The notes below the pieces were generated by a model. That model did not search any database and was not told the DNA's origin. It saw nothing but the letters and a program-made list of their open reading frames with translations. A program made the translations under genes and the position numbers. Shown in pieces: positions 12,679 to 24,280 of a stretch of 64,000 nucleotides of DNA (the stretch's first letter is position 1; the number at the start of each line of letters is the position of its first letter). The DNA is from Sipunculus nudus. Its lineage: Eukaryota > Annelida > Sipuncula > Golfingiida > Sipunculidae. The DNA lies in assembly GCA_026874595.1 (NCBI GenBank), contig CM049322.1:20523400-20587399 (forward strand), read 5' to 3'.

Positions 12679-13499
12679 TAAACTTGGTACACTTGCCATC
12701 CTGGCGACTGACGGAAGTCAATCTCGACATTAAATCTTGAGTCATTTTTCCTCGATATCAGTTTCAACTTTTGTCAGCGGTCGTTTAGTGTTAACAAAAG
12801 TAACAGCAGTATATTCACACACTTTATACACTCCGCAATATATAACTTTCATTGTTGGCATTGGCGGGGAAAATATATACGAATTTGTTTGCTTGCACCG
12901 AGATTTTATTCCTTTTACCGCCTAGAGAACACTGCAGGGAAATCAGTATTTGCTCACTGTGATTCTTGTTATAGGTACATAGGATCCAGTTTTTTTTGTT
13001 ATTTTTCAACCCTGCCTTCCAGCCTTTTTAAAAATATGTATTCTTCAATATCCCTATCACCCTTATGTGTTTCTTATTAGAACATATGATTTTATGATAT
13101 GATAATATGATCCATCTAATTGGCCTATCAGTTGTGTCTTTGAGAACTAGTTGACGTGATTACTATTTCTATCCTGACTTTCAAAATTGCATTTGATGAA
13201 TAAGAAAAGTAACCAAATGGAAGATCATTCTTCATATTGAGTATATTGGGTACAGGGATTTAGGCTCGCACCCATTGGCATAAGTGGACAAAGTTAGATC
13301 GGGGTTCATTTCTGAATTAAAAAAAAAGAAATGGAATCGAAGGGCAAATCGGGTGAAGTTGAACTCAATTTTAATCAAAGGAATAGTTATGAAATGAATT
13401 CGGACTGATTAGGTAGACACTGAAGCATTTATGCAGGTTAAGATGAACTGAGCTGGTCTGATGAACAGAAGTCCCAGCTGTCCCATGTTCCTAAGTATT

Positions 13500-14056
13500 A
13501 AGCCTCAGAAGTTACAGAAATCAGTACTACAGGAAGAGCAAAAGGGGATATAAGAAGATCACTATAGCAAGAACAGCATATGCCATATTAAAACCTATAT
13601 GGAATTCTTCAGTATACAGACATAGAAAAAAAGTCAACATTTTCCAAAGTAATCTGTGGTCATTGGTGTTAGTTTACGGACCAGAGACCTCGAAAATGAC
13701 AGAAGATGATGCAAATGAGTTTGATACATATCAAAGAAGATACTTCGGAGGATATTCTTAATCATTGGCCAATGGAAATAAGTAACCAAGAACTGTAAGA
13801 AAGGACGGACTCCGTAAAGCAAGTGAAAGGTTAAACAAAAACACCGGAAATAGATAGGCCATGTACTTATAGAAGAGATAGGGACCATACTACTAGGACT
13901 GGACTTACGAAGAATCCAGAAGGAAAAAGAAAAAGAGGATAAACAAAGAATAATCTTAAGGAAGACTGTAGAAAAGGAGAGACAAGATGGGACGGAGTAG
14001 TTGACGGAGAAGAGCAACCATAGACCGGGTACAATGGCAAACATTATTGGTCACAA
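13500..14056 (+). pseudogene. RTE-type LINE relic: C-terminal end of an endonuclease/reverse-transcriptase polyprotein
   Basis: Across frames on the + strand one reads IARTAYAILKPIWNSSVYRH, LVLVYG, MTEDDANEFDTYQRR, HWPMEISNQEL, GLRKASERL and IGHVL. In that order these match the tail of craniofacial-development-protein-2-like endonuclease/reverse-transcriptase ORFs. Several frameshifts and stops separate them. The catalytic reverse-transcriptase core is not present. Confidence 0.75.
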
Positions 14057-15456
14057 CACGATGTGTGTGAGGAGGATAAGTAAGTTCGATGACCAGTAAT
14101 GCAGTGATTGACTGGTGTCTAGCTGAAGCATGTATTTTAAAGGTAGTTATGACTGAATTCATTGATCTGGAATTTAACTGGAATTGAGATCGGGGAAATA
14201 CGAATAGAAAATTGATATCTGTTTGGAGGACCAGGAAAAATTGTAAAAAACAATACTTGCTTGACAATAGCGCACACCTAGTGATTACAGATATAGTCAT
14301 AGGACTTTAAATATAGCTGAATTGAAGGAGCCTGATCGTTCCTTATTCATGCACGTGTGTGTACATTTTCTCAAACTATGTAGATTGGGAAGAGGAATTC
14401 TTGCCGGGAAGATGAACCTTCACTTATAGATGGATTAGATTAGGAGGAAGGGATAACAACTGTCAACAGTGCTTTATACAGGATACTAGATCTTGTGTGG
14501 AGAACTTATTTATGTAATATAGTGCAAAAGTTTCACACAAAATTGACCTGCAGATCGTTGTATCTTAAATGTTGCTAAAGCCCCGAAATATTTTGTTTCT
14601 CAGGCACATTTTATGCAAACACTACGGGCAGTTGACTATATTTTATAAAAATATCAAAATGAATTGAAATTTCATTTTATCTTGAAATAAATATCCGTCG
14701 CCGATAATGATAATCATATTAATTCTATGGATGCAATCAAATATAATTACAATTCAATGTAATATAAAAATTGATTACTGACTGAGAGACTGAAAGTGAA
14801 GGAGTTCGAGCCAGTCACAGGTCTCCGGAAAATCCGGCCCGCACTTGCTCCCTCAACAACAACAAAGTTTGACAAATTGAGTCGGTGTACAGTTAGATAT
14901 TTAAGGCGAAAACAGAAGATAATGATAGAGTTGAATATCGTAGTGAGAGAGGTAGCGGAAACCGGAGAACCGGGAAAGAATCACCGACCTTTGACGGGCC
15001 ACTACAATGTCGATTACTATAGTAGTCATTTTTCTATTGGTATAAAATCTATAAGGATTACAGTCAATGTCTCAGTGTACCTTAATATCTATAGTTTTGC
15101 GGTCCTGAATGTGTTGAGCAACATTATATAAATATTGGAAAAACCCGAACTGTCCAGTTTACCAAAGTTAACCAAACTATATACCGGCGGTGAAGCTACT
15201 CTCTCTTCAAGGGACACTCTTTATTCATTCACAAATACTGATATTCGTTTAGTTCTCATAGTCTTATTCAGGGTTTCAACAGTAACAATATACAGGGCAT
15301 GATGGAAATCTTTATAACTGAAAATAAATTAGCTTTATCTTTGATCTCATAAAGTCCAGCAATATGAATAAGTTATATAAGTCAGTCCAACTTAGTCCCG
15401 AGTGTCCAACCATGCAAGCAGTAAAGCTTTATACAAGGAAGTGTTTGTTTTTATCC

Positions 15457-15853
15457 AGGGGCGTCAATACGGGGGGGGGGGGGGGGGTATATATACCCCA
15501 ACTTGTTAGCAATTGGGATGGTCAATGTAATCATGCCTCCTAATATTGAGATAATTATATTTATAATTAGAAATGAAATATATTAATAATTAGAAGAATG
15601 ACTTTGGTTCCATTTCTGGGTTTACTGTAAAATATCATATAACTGAACCTGATTAAGAACTAACATATACATGAAGTTGACACAATACACACCTTATTTT
15701 TTAAAACCTTTTCATTTAGTATATTTTTTAAATTGTGTCACACAGAAAATAAAAAGGTTGTGGGTGTCGATTTATAAAATAGTTGTCCCAACTTTGATTA
15801 CCCTCCCACCCCTGCGAGTCAACCCTACCCTTCGAGATAAATTGTCACCACTG
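15457..15853. mobile_element. hAT-like MITE with degenerate ends
   Basis: CAGGGGCGTCAATAC then an 18-G run at the left; AAATTGTCACCACTG at the right. Same family as 1-62, 11617-11790 and 34651-35350. Flanks show no convincing duplication. Confidence 0.6.
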
Positions 15854-15977
15854 TATTAAGCTGTAGGAACATTAGCTGATTAAAGCAAACACACGTGCTA
15901 CACGTCCTATTTTGATATGATAATATGCATGTCCATTTGGGTTGAATAGAGTAAAATTCCGGATGTAGTGCTGTTCT

Positions 15978-15979
<2 letters not shown>

Positions 15980-16038
<59 letters not shown>
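15980..16038. repeat. (AT)n microsatellite
   Basis: Uninterrupted TA dinucleotides. Confidence 0.97.
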
Positions 16039-16041
<3 letters not shown>

Positions 16042-16572
16042 AGGTCAATTTTAATTACTCACGTTTTAGAGTGGAAGAGACACAGCGTGTGTAGCAGAGG
16101 TCCTCTTACATGTGTCTTCTTTATAAGCCGTGGTAGCTCCGCAGCAATCCAGGGCCGGTGATGTTGTTAGAGAAAATGAGAAATCGCTTGGAGTATCCGC
16201 GTTCCGAGATGACAAAGGCCAATATCAAACCTGGAGCGTTTCTGATAAAGTGGGGGTCACAGCGTGTCAGCGGCAGATTATGATGGAAAACTTTCTTAGC
16301 AGACGACACCTTAAGCAGACGACAGTAACCGTGATGAGATGGAAACGCGCCAAATGTACCGACGTCAGTGGGCCTGGTAATGAAAGCTCCCTCACCGTGT
16401 GCAGAGGCGTACCGCAAACATACGAAATAATGCGACAGTGGATTGCAACATTCCGAAAGGACCCCACACTGACAGAATGTCAACAGTTTTTCGGCTACCT
16501 AGATTCTGTTGTTCAGTAACTGGTACGGTGACACCACATGTACTCAAGGAGCACTGACCGATATTTACCATG

Positions 16573-16690
16573 AAGTATATATATAATTATATATATAATA
16601 CATTGAATATGTCATATATAATTACATATATATATAATCTATATAACATATAATATATATATGATATATAATTACATATATATAATAAAA
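16573..16690. repeat. AT-rich tract with short tandem TATATAATTACATA units
   Basis: ATATATAATTACATATATAT recurs three times with insertions. The sequence is largely self-complementary. Confidence 0.8.
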
Positions 16691-17604
16691 ATATAAACGA
16701 AAGTTTATATTTAGAAATAAACATGAAATGAAAATGACATGAAAATGTCATGTTTGTTAATATAATGAAGTATTTGCATGCGAAATATGTCACGAATGCA
16801 AACCCGCGGTTAAAATCAATCATTTTAACGTATACTAGTATTTGTTTATGTATTATTCTTTTGGGGGACTCTGGTATCAAATAGCACTAGACAATGGACG
16901 ACCCGTTGGGTCACCATTTCATTAGGTTGCTCATTGTCTCTGTACATTATTTTTGTCGAAGAATCGTGGCAGGTCCATATATATTGCTAAACATTCTGTA
17001 ACTTAGCCTAAATGAGTAACGCTGATGCCATAATTATTCAAGTATCTTGGTTGTTTTTTTGCTAATACAAAGGGGCTAGCAGACATGGACAGTTTTAGTA
17101 ACAGTAGTACAGTTATTTAGTACAAAAAAAAATACTTTCCTATAGACGTATCTTAAAAAGATCGTTACCTTAGGTTACCGGAGTTTATACAAATATATAT
17201 CTTTCAGCCACGACAACGCCCGTTCACAGCTCAACTCAGGCATGCAAATGACAGGATTACATGATGCTATAGCGTACTGCATCACACTGTCTCTATATAA
17301 TAAATGAGATCTTCTCATGCACACCCGAGTTCACTTAACAGCATCAAATGCTTTTTTAAAATCCACATTGTGTATAATATGTGTTTCTTATAAGTAAGTT
17401 CTGCCTTCACTTCCTCGACCGAGAGGATATATGGGCCTAAAGATCTAAGACCCGTTTTTTATAGAAAGATATTGTATAAACAGATTCACGACTGACTGAA
17501 TATAAAATTATTCATTCACATTGCCCGTGAACATAAAATGCTTATCCCTAAAGATGTGGTTATACCAGAACGGATGTGTAAGATGTGTTTGCCGTTGTTT
17601 TTTT

Positions 17605-20288
17605 AGCTCAGCTGACTTTCAGTCATGCTGAGCTATAGCGATCACTCTTTGTCCGTTGTCTGTCTGTCTGTCTGTCCGTCTGTCCGTTAACCTGGCACAA
17701 ATCGTAACCGCTGGACTTAGAATCTTGTAACTTGACATTCTGAGAGGTCGATGAAAAATCTCCTTGGAAACCAGAAATCAGGTCTCTGTTACCCATATCC
17801 TTCGAGCTATTGGGCCCCAAAGTACCCCCCCCCCCCAGAATAGTCAAAAATTTCATACAAAAACTTCAATATCTCGTTAACTACACCACTGATGGTCATG
17901 ATTTTGGCATACATATTGATCATGAGATGTTCCATCAGTTCCTGCAGACTGGTGGCGCCACCTGTATTTTTCGATTTTTTACAATTTTTTTCTCTATTTT
18001 TGAGACCTTTAAAAATGTGAACATCTGTTAACAGGGCACAAATCGTAACGACTGGACCTAGAATCTTCACTCTTGACACAGTGAGAGACCTATGAAAAGT
18101 CTCCATGGAAACCAGAAATTAGGTCTCTGTTACCCAAATCCTACGAGCTATGGTGCCCCAAAGTACCCCCCAGAATAGTCAAAAATTTCATACAAAAACT
18201 TCAAATCTCATTAACTACATCACTGATGGTCATGATTTTTGGCATACATATTGATCATAGAATGTTTCATCAGTTTATCCAGACTGGTGGCGCCACCTGT
18301 ATTTTTCGATATTTTACGAATTGTTTTCTCTATTTTTAGACCTTTAAAAATGTGAACATCTGTTAACAGGGCACAAATCGTAAAGACTGGACCTAGAATC
18401 TTCATTCTTGACACACAGGGAGACCCATGAAAAGTCTCCAAGGAAACCTGAAATTAGGTCTCTGTTACCCATATCCTTTGAGCTGTGGGGCTCCCAATTA
18501 CCCCCAAGAATAATGGAAAATTTGATTAAAAAAACTGCAGCATCTCAGTAACTACAACACTGATGGTCATGATTTTTGGCATACATATTGATCATAGAAT
18601 GTTCCATCAGTTCCTGCAGACTGGTGGCGCCACCTTTAGTTTTTCAAATTTTTACAATTTTTTTCTCTATTTATGAGACCTTTAATGATGTAGTTATCTG
18701 TAAACGGGGTACAAATCGTTACGACTGGACCTAGAATCTTCATTCTTGACACACAGGGAGACCCATATAAAGTCTCCATGGAAACCTGAAATTAGGTCTC
18801 TGTTACCCATATCCTTTGAGCTATGGCACTCCAAAGTACACCTCGGAATAATGGAAAATTTGATACAAGAGCTGAAATATCTGAACAACTAATGCAGAGA
18901 TCACCATAATTGTTTGCATGGATATTGATCATGGAATGTTTCATCATTTTCTGCAGACTGGTGTCACCACATATATTTGTTCGGGTTTTTTTTTACGATT
19001 TTTTTCTCTACTTTTGCGACCTTTAAAGATAGGAACATCTGTTAACAGGACACAAATCGTATAGACTGGACCTAGAATCTTCATTCTTGACACACAGGGA
19101 GACCCATGAAAAGTCTCCATGGAAAACTGAAATTAGGTCTCTGTTACCCATATATCCTTTAAGCTGTATGGCTCCAAAATACCCCTAAGAATAATGAAAA
19201 ATTTGAAACAAAAACTGTAGTACTGGTGGTCATGATTTTTGGCATACACATTTATCATGAGGTGTTCCATCAGTTTCTGCAGACTGGGTGCGCCACCTCT
19301 ATTTTTTTCAAATTTTTACAAATTTATAACTCTATTTTTGAGACCTTTAAAGATGTGGTTATCTGTCAACAGGGTACAAATCGTAACAACTGGACCTAGA
19401 ATCTTCATTCTTGTCATGCAATGAGGCCCATGAAAAGTATCTATGTAAACCTGAAATTAGGTCTCTGTTTCCCATATCCTTCTAGCTATAGGACTCCGAA
19501 TTATCCCTCAGAATAATGAACAATTTGATACAAAAGCTGAAGTATCTGAAGAATTAATGCAGAGATCACCATGATTCTTTGGATTGATATTATTTATGGA
19601 GAGTTTCATCTGTTTCTGCAGACTGGTGGTGCCACCTATATTTTATTCAATTTTTCGAATTTTTTTCTCTATTTTTGAGACCTTTAATGATGCTGTCATC
19701 TGTTTACATGGCACAAATTGTAACAACTGGACCTAGAATCTTCATTCTTGTCATGCAAGGAGGCCCATGAAAAGTGTCTGTGGAAACCTGAAATTAGGTC
19801 TCTGTTACCCATATCCTTCAAGCTATAGGACTCCGAAGTATCCCTCAGAATAATGGAAAATTTGATACAAAAGCTGAAGTATCTGAACAACTAATGCAGA
19901 GATCACCATAATTCTTTGAATGGATATTGTTTATGGAGTGTTTCATCAGTTTCTGCAGACTGGTGGTGCCACCTATATTTTATTCAATTTTTCGATTTTT
20001 TTATACAAAAGCTGAGGTATCTGAAAAACTAATGCAGAGATCACCATGATTCTTTGCATGCACATTGACCATTAAATCTTTTTATTAGTTTCTGCAGACT
20101 GGTGGAGCCACCTGTTTTTTATGCATTTTTTCTATATTTTTGAGATATATAAATACAGACACAGTGTTGGCCTGTTGGTTAATCTGTTTGATGCTTCAGT
20201 TGAATGGGTATATACTACCATTCAGATGATTAAATTTCCTTTTGCGAATCTCTTCCCAGTCAGCTGAGCGTCATGACACATGGGTCAC
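17605..20288 (+). mobile_element. Tandem-core element with seven units of about 335 bp
   Basis: The left end has TTTAGCTCAGCTGAC plus a GTCTGTCTGTC run. Seven units follow, each with CACAAATCGTAAC..GGACC, TAGAATCTTCATTCTTGACA, TTAGGTCTCTGTTACCCATA, CTGATGGTCATGATTTTTGG and CAGACTGGTGGCGCCACCTG, spaced about 320-341 bp. The later units are more diverged. The right end has CAGTCAGCTGAGCGTCATGA then CATGGGTCAC. A non-autonomous element with conserved ends and a tandem core resembles the bivalve pearl / Helentron-associated class (inference). Confidence 0.8.
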
Positions 20289-20313
20289 TTGTTTATATAA
20301 CGAATTTATATAC

Positions 20314-20317
<4 letters not shown>

Positions 20318-20349
<32 letters not shown>

Positions 20350-20440
20350 TACATACACACATATATGTATATACATTTTATATATATTATATTATATTAT
20401 ATTGTATTTTATTATATTATATCATATCATATTATATTAT
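20318..20440. repeat. (AT)n and TATAT(T)A-rich tract
   Basis: A TA run (20318-20347), then ATATTATATTATATTG-type 5-mers. Confidence 0.85.
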
Positions 20441-21426
20441 AAAATATATGTGTGTACCGTGAGTGTACTACTTATTCACATAAATGTAACTATAAATAAT
20501 CTCATAAAATCTCAGAGAAAGTCATACACGTGCTGACTTGTCAGCTCATCAAGGACACCACCCCAGAGTGACCTGCGACGACCTTTGTCTATGACTGACT
20601 CTTGGACGGTTTTAAAGCAGGCGACCAATGAAGCGTCCGCTGGAATGCTGTCCTATCAAAATCACACCTGTCGCACCTGCGGACCCTATATATGTGTGGC
20701 CAGGATCCATTAAATTACATATATTCAGGTAGATTGATTTGTCGCTTCATTTGATCCGATAGTGCTCCTGACCATGAACAGCTAAAGGGGTATCCTTGAA
20801 TGTATCTTTGTTAAGCTTTAGTGGCATGGCACTGAATGAACCTGTATCCCTGTAGCCCCCAGAGTACCACAACAGTTTTATTATTGATAGGCCGTGTCTG
20901 CTGCTAAAGTTCCTTGATGTGCGATTCTCTCTCTCTCTCTCCCTCTCTTTCTCTCGCTCTCTTATACTGTGTATTTATTTTCTCTGTTACTTCCTGTCTC
21001 TTTCCCTCTTCTATTCTCTGTATTTATTTTTGCATTCTCATGTTTTTTTTAATATTTGAAAACTCTTTCTTTAATTTATTCGGAGGATGAACCTGTCTAT
21101 CTGTCTATCGTCCTGTCTCTGTCCGTTTATCTTGCTGTCTCTCTCGTATCATATTTGTATGGTTTCTTGCCTCTTGGTAATCTGTCCGGTTGTATGTCTC
21201 CGTTTGTCTTTCTGCCTTCCCTGTCTTTCCGTTTCTTTGAATGTCCTTATTCACTGTATTTCCTCGTGTTTGAGGGTTTCTGAATGTATGGTATATGATA
21301 AGATCTTCTTCGCAGGGGTATGACGTAAACTGTTGGTTAAGGCGTTGGACTTAATAAGGTGACTTGTTTCATTTCGGCCAAAGCCTTGGCCAAAGGCAAA
21401 ATGATGAAACCTCAAAAGAATGTTGT

Positions 21427-21506
21427 CTCTAGTGTCGTAACTACAGGTGATGACGTCAGTCTGAAATTATCTCTAATGTCGTAAATACAGGTGATGACGT
21501 CAGTCT
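21427..21506. repeat. Two 36-bp direct copies, each with a TGACGTCA palindrome
   Basis: CTCTAGTGTCGTAACTACAG then GTGATGACGTCAGTCT recurs 44 bases later with two substitutions. The perfect palindromes lie at 21451-21458 and 21495-21502 and match the CRE/ATF consensus. Confidence 0.6.
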
Positions 21507-21949
21507 AAAATGTTGGTGGTCCAGTCAATAAGAAACAAGAAATTAAAAAAAAATAACATAATTATTTTTTTATATCATTTGGTTGTCTTTTTGTCAGTTG
21601 ACAGTACCATCAACAGGCCATGGATCTATCGTTAAAAATATCCACACAACTCTCTTTAAATGTTTTAATTAATAAAGTACATATTACCATCCCCTGGCTT
21701 CAGTTGAATATGGACAGGAGTAGCCGGGCCACTTCCACCAAGAGCAAGAAAGGGAATTTCTTTGATATTACAAACAACTAAATGGTAAACTAGGAATCTG
21801 CATACCAATGGATACATGCTTCCGCCAAGATAGCACAAGTTTCAAATACGCTCTGTGATCACACTGGACACCGCCACTCCGAGGTGCTGTGCGCTTGATC
21901 GTGACCTGAACAGGTGGCCGGGCCACACTGATGAGGCGGGACCTTCTGT

Positions 21950-22235
21950 ACATTCACTTATTTTTTGCCCATATTCCAAGGTTCATTCGTGCATAAGTGA
22001 CCGCACATTTGTGAATATTCTTTGATGACGCTCTAGTATCCGAAGAAGATGCAGGATCAACACCAAAATCTTATCAATTCTTCTTTGCCCATTCTCAAAA
22101 TGTTCTGAAAAATGTTAAAATATTTTATGAGATTCCGTTCATGATTAGGTGAGTTATGTTGTGAACAAACACACACAAACACACAAGAAATGGGAATAAT
22201 CCTAAACCCTCCTGGCGGAGGCAATTATACTTGCA
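21950..22235 (-). mobile_element. Dispersed repeat, copy C
   Basis: TTCACTTATTTTTTGCCC, GTGCATAAGTGACCGCAC, GAATATTCTTTGATGACG, GAGATTCCGTTCATGATTAG and a final CCTCCTGGCGGAGGC match copy B inverted. It lacks the TGCATTC hairpin end. Confidence 0.7.
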
Positions 22236-23974
22236 TTTAAAAATGAAAAGAGCAAGTCCCCCTTAATACATTTCTAACACTGCATTAACCAATTACGTTT
22301 GAGTAAATGAGTAATATCTTCATGTAAACCAGTGAACAATTTTCATATTTAGCGAAACCTCTCTAAGAGCTTCTATGGGACATAACCCAGCTTTTAATTC
22401 ACAGGTTGTCTTATTAATCATATCATTTATAACCAGTGCAAATGCTTTCGGTTCACTCCTGGCTGGTCTTAATAAACAGGTGGTCTTATTAGAGAGGTGG
22501 TATTCAGACGGGTTTCACTGTATACATCAAGAAATATCATCTGACTGTAAAATCATTGAGATCACAGATTAATGTTCAAGGATACATATGCCTGTACACA
22601 TAGTCTTAGCCAATTAATATTGTAACGTGTGAAATTTCATATTTATGCTTAAGGCCACATACACACATAGCCTTGGCCAATTGTAACGTATCCTCTTCTC
22701 TCACCACCAATAGGAGATATCCCTTAATCTTAAAATAACCCTACAATGACCAATATGGTTTGTCGATTTGCGTTTTTCTATTCACGCTGAGACGGTAAAT
22801 ATAGATCCTAAATACTTTCAAGTGGGAGGACCCTTAATCCTGTATAAAGGGATTATGACGCATACACTGTCTGCATATCGTCTCAGAGTATTAACCTCGG
22901 AATAATATTACCGATCTTTGGTCAAGAGGTTTTAAACATATGAATGAGTGAATACAAGCACGCCACCGGCTGCGGTCATTCTAGCTGGTGGAATATATTG
23001 ACAAGTAAACCTAAACACGTAGTGGCTGGTATTAATACGATGTTTACCAGGGCGCGTTTGAGTGGGTTTTGTATACCGAACGGCCGCCACCAGCGGATTA
23101 TGGTTTATTATAAAGAGATATGTTGTGATTATGTAAATATGGGTCGCTGGGTTATCGTATGTCCTGGAATCCGACCCCTGCCTCTAAAAATGCCTTGTTT
23201 GGGCATTGTAGTTATATAAGTTTTTGTGAGCATGTTAAATTACCCTTACATGGGTACGGGTATGGGTATGGATAAAGCTGCTTAAAGGTGCTCATTCATC
23301 TACTTTTTTTGAAAGAAGAATTTATGTGTTTTCTGGCTTTCTCTGTGCATATATTAATTATCTAAGGGTAATTTTGGTTGTGAAATGTTCATACAACGCC
23401 TTCGTGAAGGATGTATGAACTTGTTTATCAACAAAATATTTGTAAACACAGCAATGTTTACAAACGGGAAAACATGTTACTTAAAGTGGTAGGTTGCATA
23501 TATGCTTAGGTAGAAAGCCAGTTGTTGCAAAATGCCATTTGCAAAGCTCTGGCTTATCTGACTTGCTGCCAGATGCCCTTTTTGAATTTGTTTTGATCAT
23601 TCGATGGGCCCCAACATATTTTAACATGTTGATATAATCAAAGCAAGCAGCCTGTGTGCAGTGATATTCACGTTTTCTGGCCTATTTTTATAAAATCTCC
23701 AAGGGATTACCTGTAATTTATAAAGGCCAGATAGGTGATTGGGCCCCTTTAAATGGTACAATTACCACATTCATCGGAAACGTACGGAGTGGAAGGGCGA
23801 GCGTCATGGGGTCGAGTCTTTCCGAAGCGGCGTTTTGCCTCTCTGGAATAAAAGAGCATATCGGACTCGCAAGAACAGGAGTCTGCTAGTTAGGGTTTGT
23901 GGGCTTTCAAACCTACGGCCCACAATGCACCGAAGCTTCTAAATACACCAGCGGCGTAGGTATATATGTATAGT

Positions 23975-24199
23975 GAAGAGGGTAATATAGTGCATTCAAG
24001 TTCGTTTGAAAAGAAAGATTTCAAGGGAAATTACATAAACATGGGTGTTTTTGTAGTACGGACTTTACGGAATAAGTAACATTGTGTAAACATGCGCATG
24101 TGAAATATAAACAGAATAAGTTTCCTCGATTTTGTACGTTGACAGTCCCGGCCGTCCACTAGTGCATATCCGTTTTGAGTAGAAATGACCTCTGGCGGA
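23975..24199. repeat. Dispersed repeat, truncated by the 81-bp direct repeat
   Basis: ACATAAACATGGGT, GTACGGACTT, GTAAACATGCGCATGTGAAA, CAGAATAAGTTTCC and GAAATGACCTCTGGCGGA align in order with 33785-34060. Similarity ends at about 24199, where the 81-bp repeat starts. Confidence 0.6.
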
Positions 24200-24280
24200 T
24201 GGGTGGTCGCCCTGTCAACAGTGGCATGCTATCCTATGCCGATGAGCGCATAGTAACGCTCTATGAGGATGCAAATATTT
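24200..24280 (+). repeat. 81-bp perfect direct repeat, left copy
   Basis: From TGGGTGGTCGCCCTGTC to GATGCAAATATTT, identical base for base to 26967-27047. The bases on both outer sides differ. Confidence 0.97.

Larger units (their letters stand above)
10076..13499. other. No host gene seen
   Basis: A basic 91-codon minus-strand frame at 10826-11101 is unrecognised. Otherwise microsatellites and the small MITEs listed separately. Confidence 0.6.
14057..17604. other. No host gene recognised
   Basis: Two stretches have higher GC than their surroundings, 14790-15010 and 16120-16520. The second is open for over 110 codons on both strands. Neither gives a motif I know. The MITE at 15457 and AT tracts fill most of the rest. 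Confidence 0.55.

Noticed and set aside
16130-16519. A 129-codon frame with higher GC and an overlapping 120-codon frame on the other strand
   Set aside because: The frame opens with a GTG, the first ATG is well inside, no family motif is visible, and both strands are open, so it was not called as a gene.
21310-21380. tRNA-Ser-like A-box segment (TTGGTTAAGGCGTTGGACTT)
   Set aside because: No B box or clover-leaf closure at the right distance, so at best a worn SINE head.
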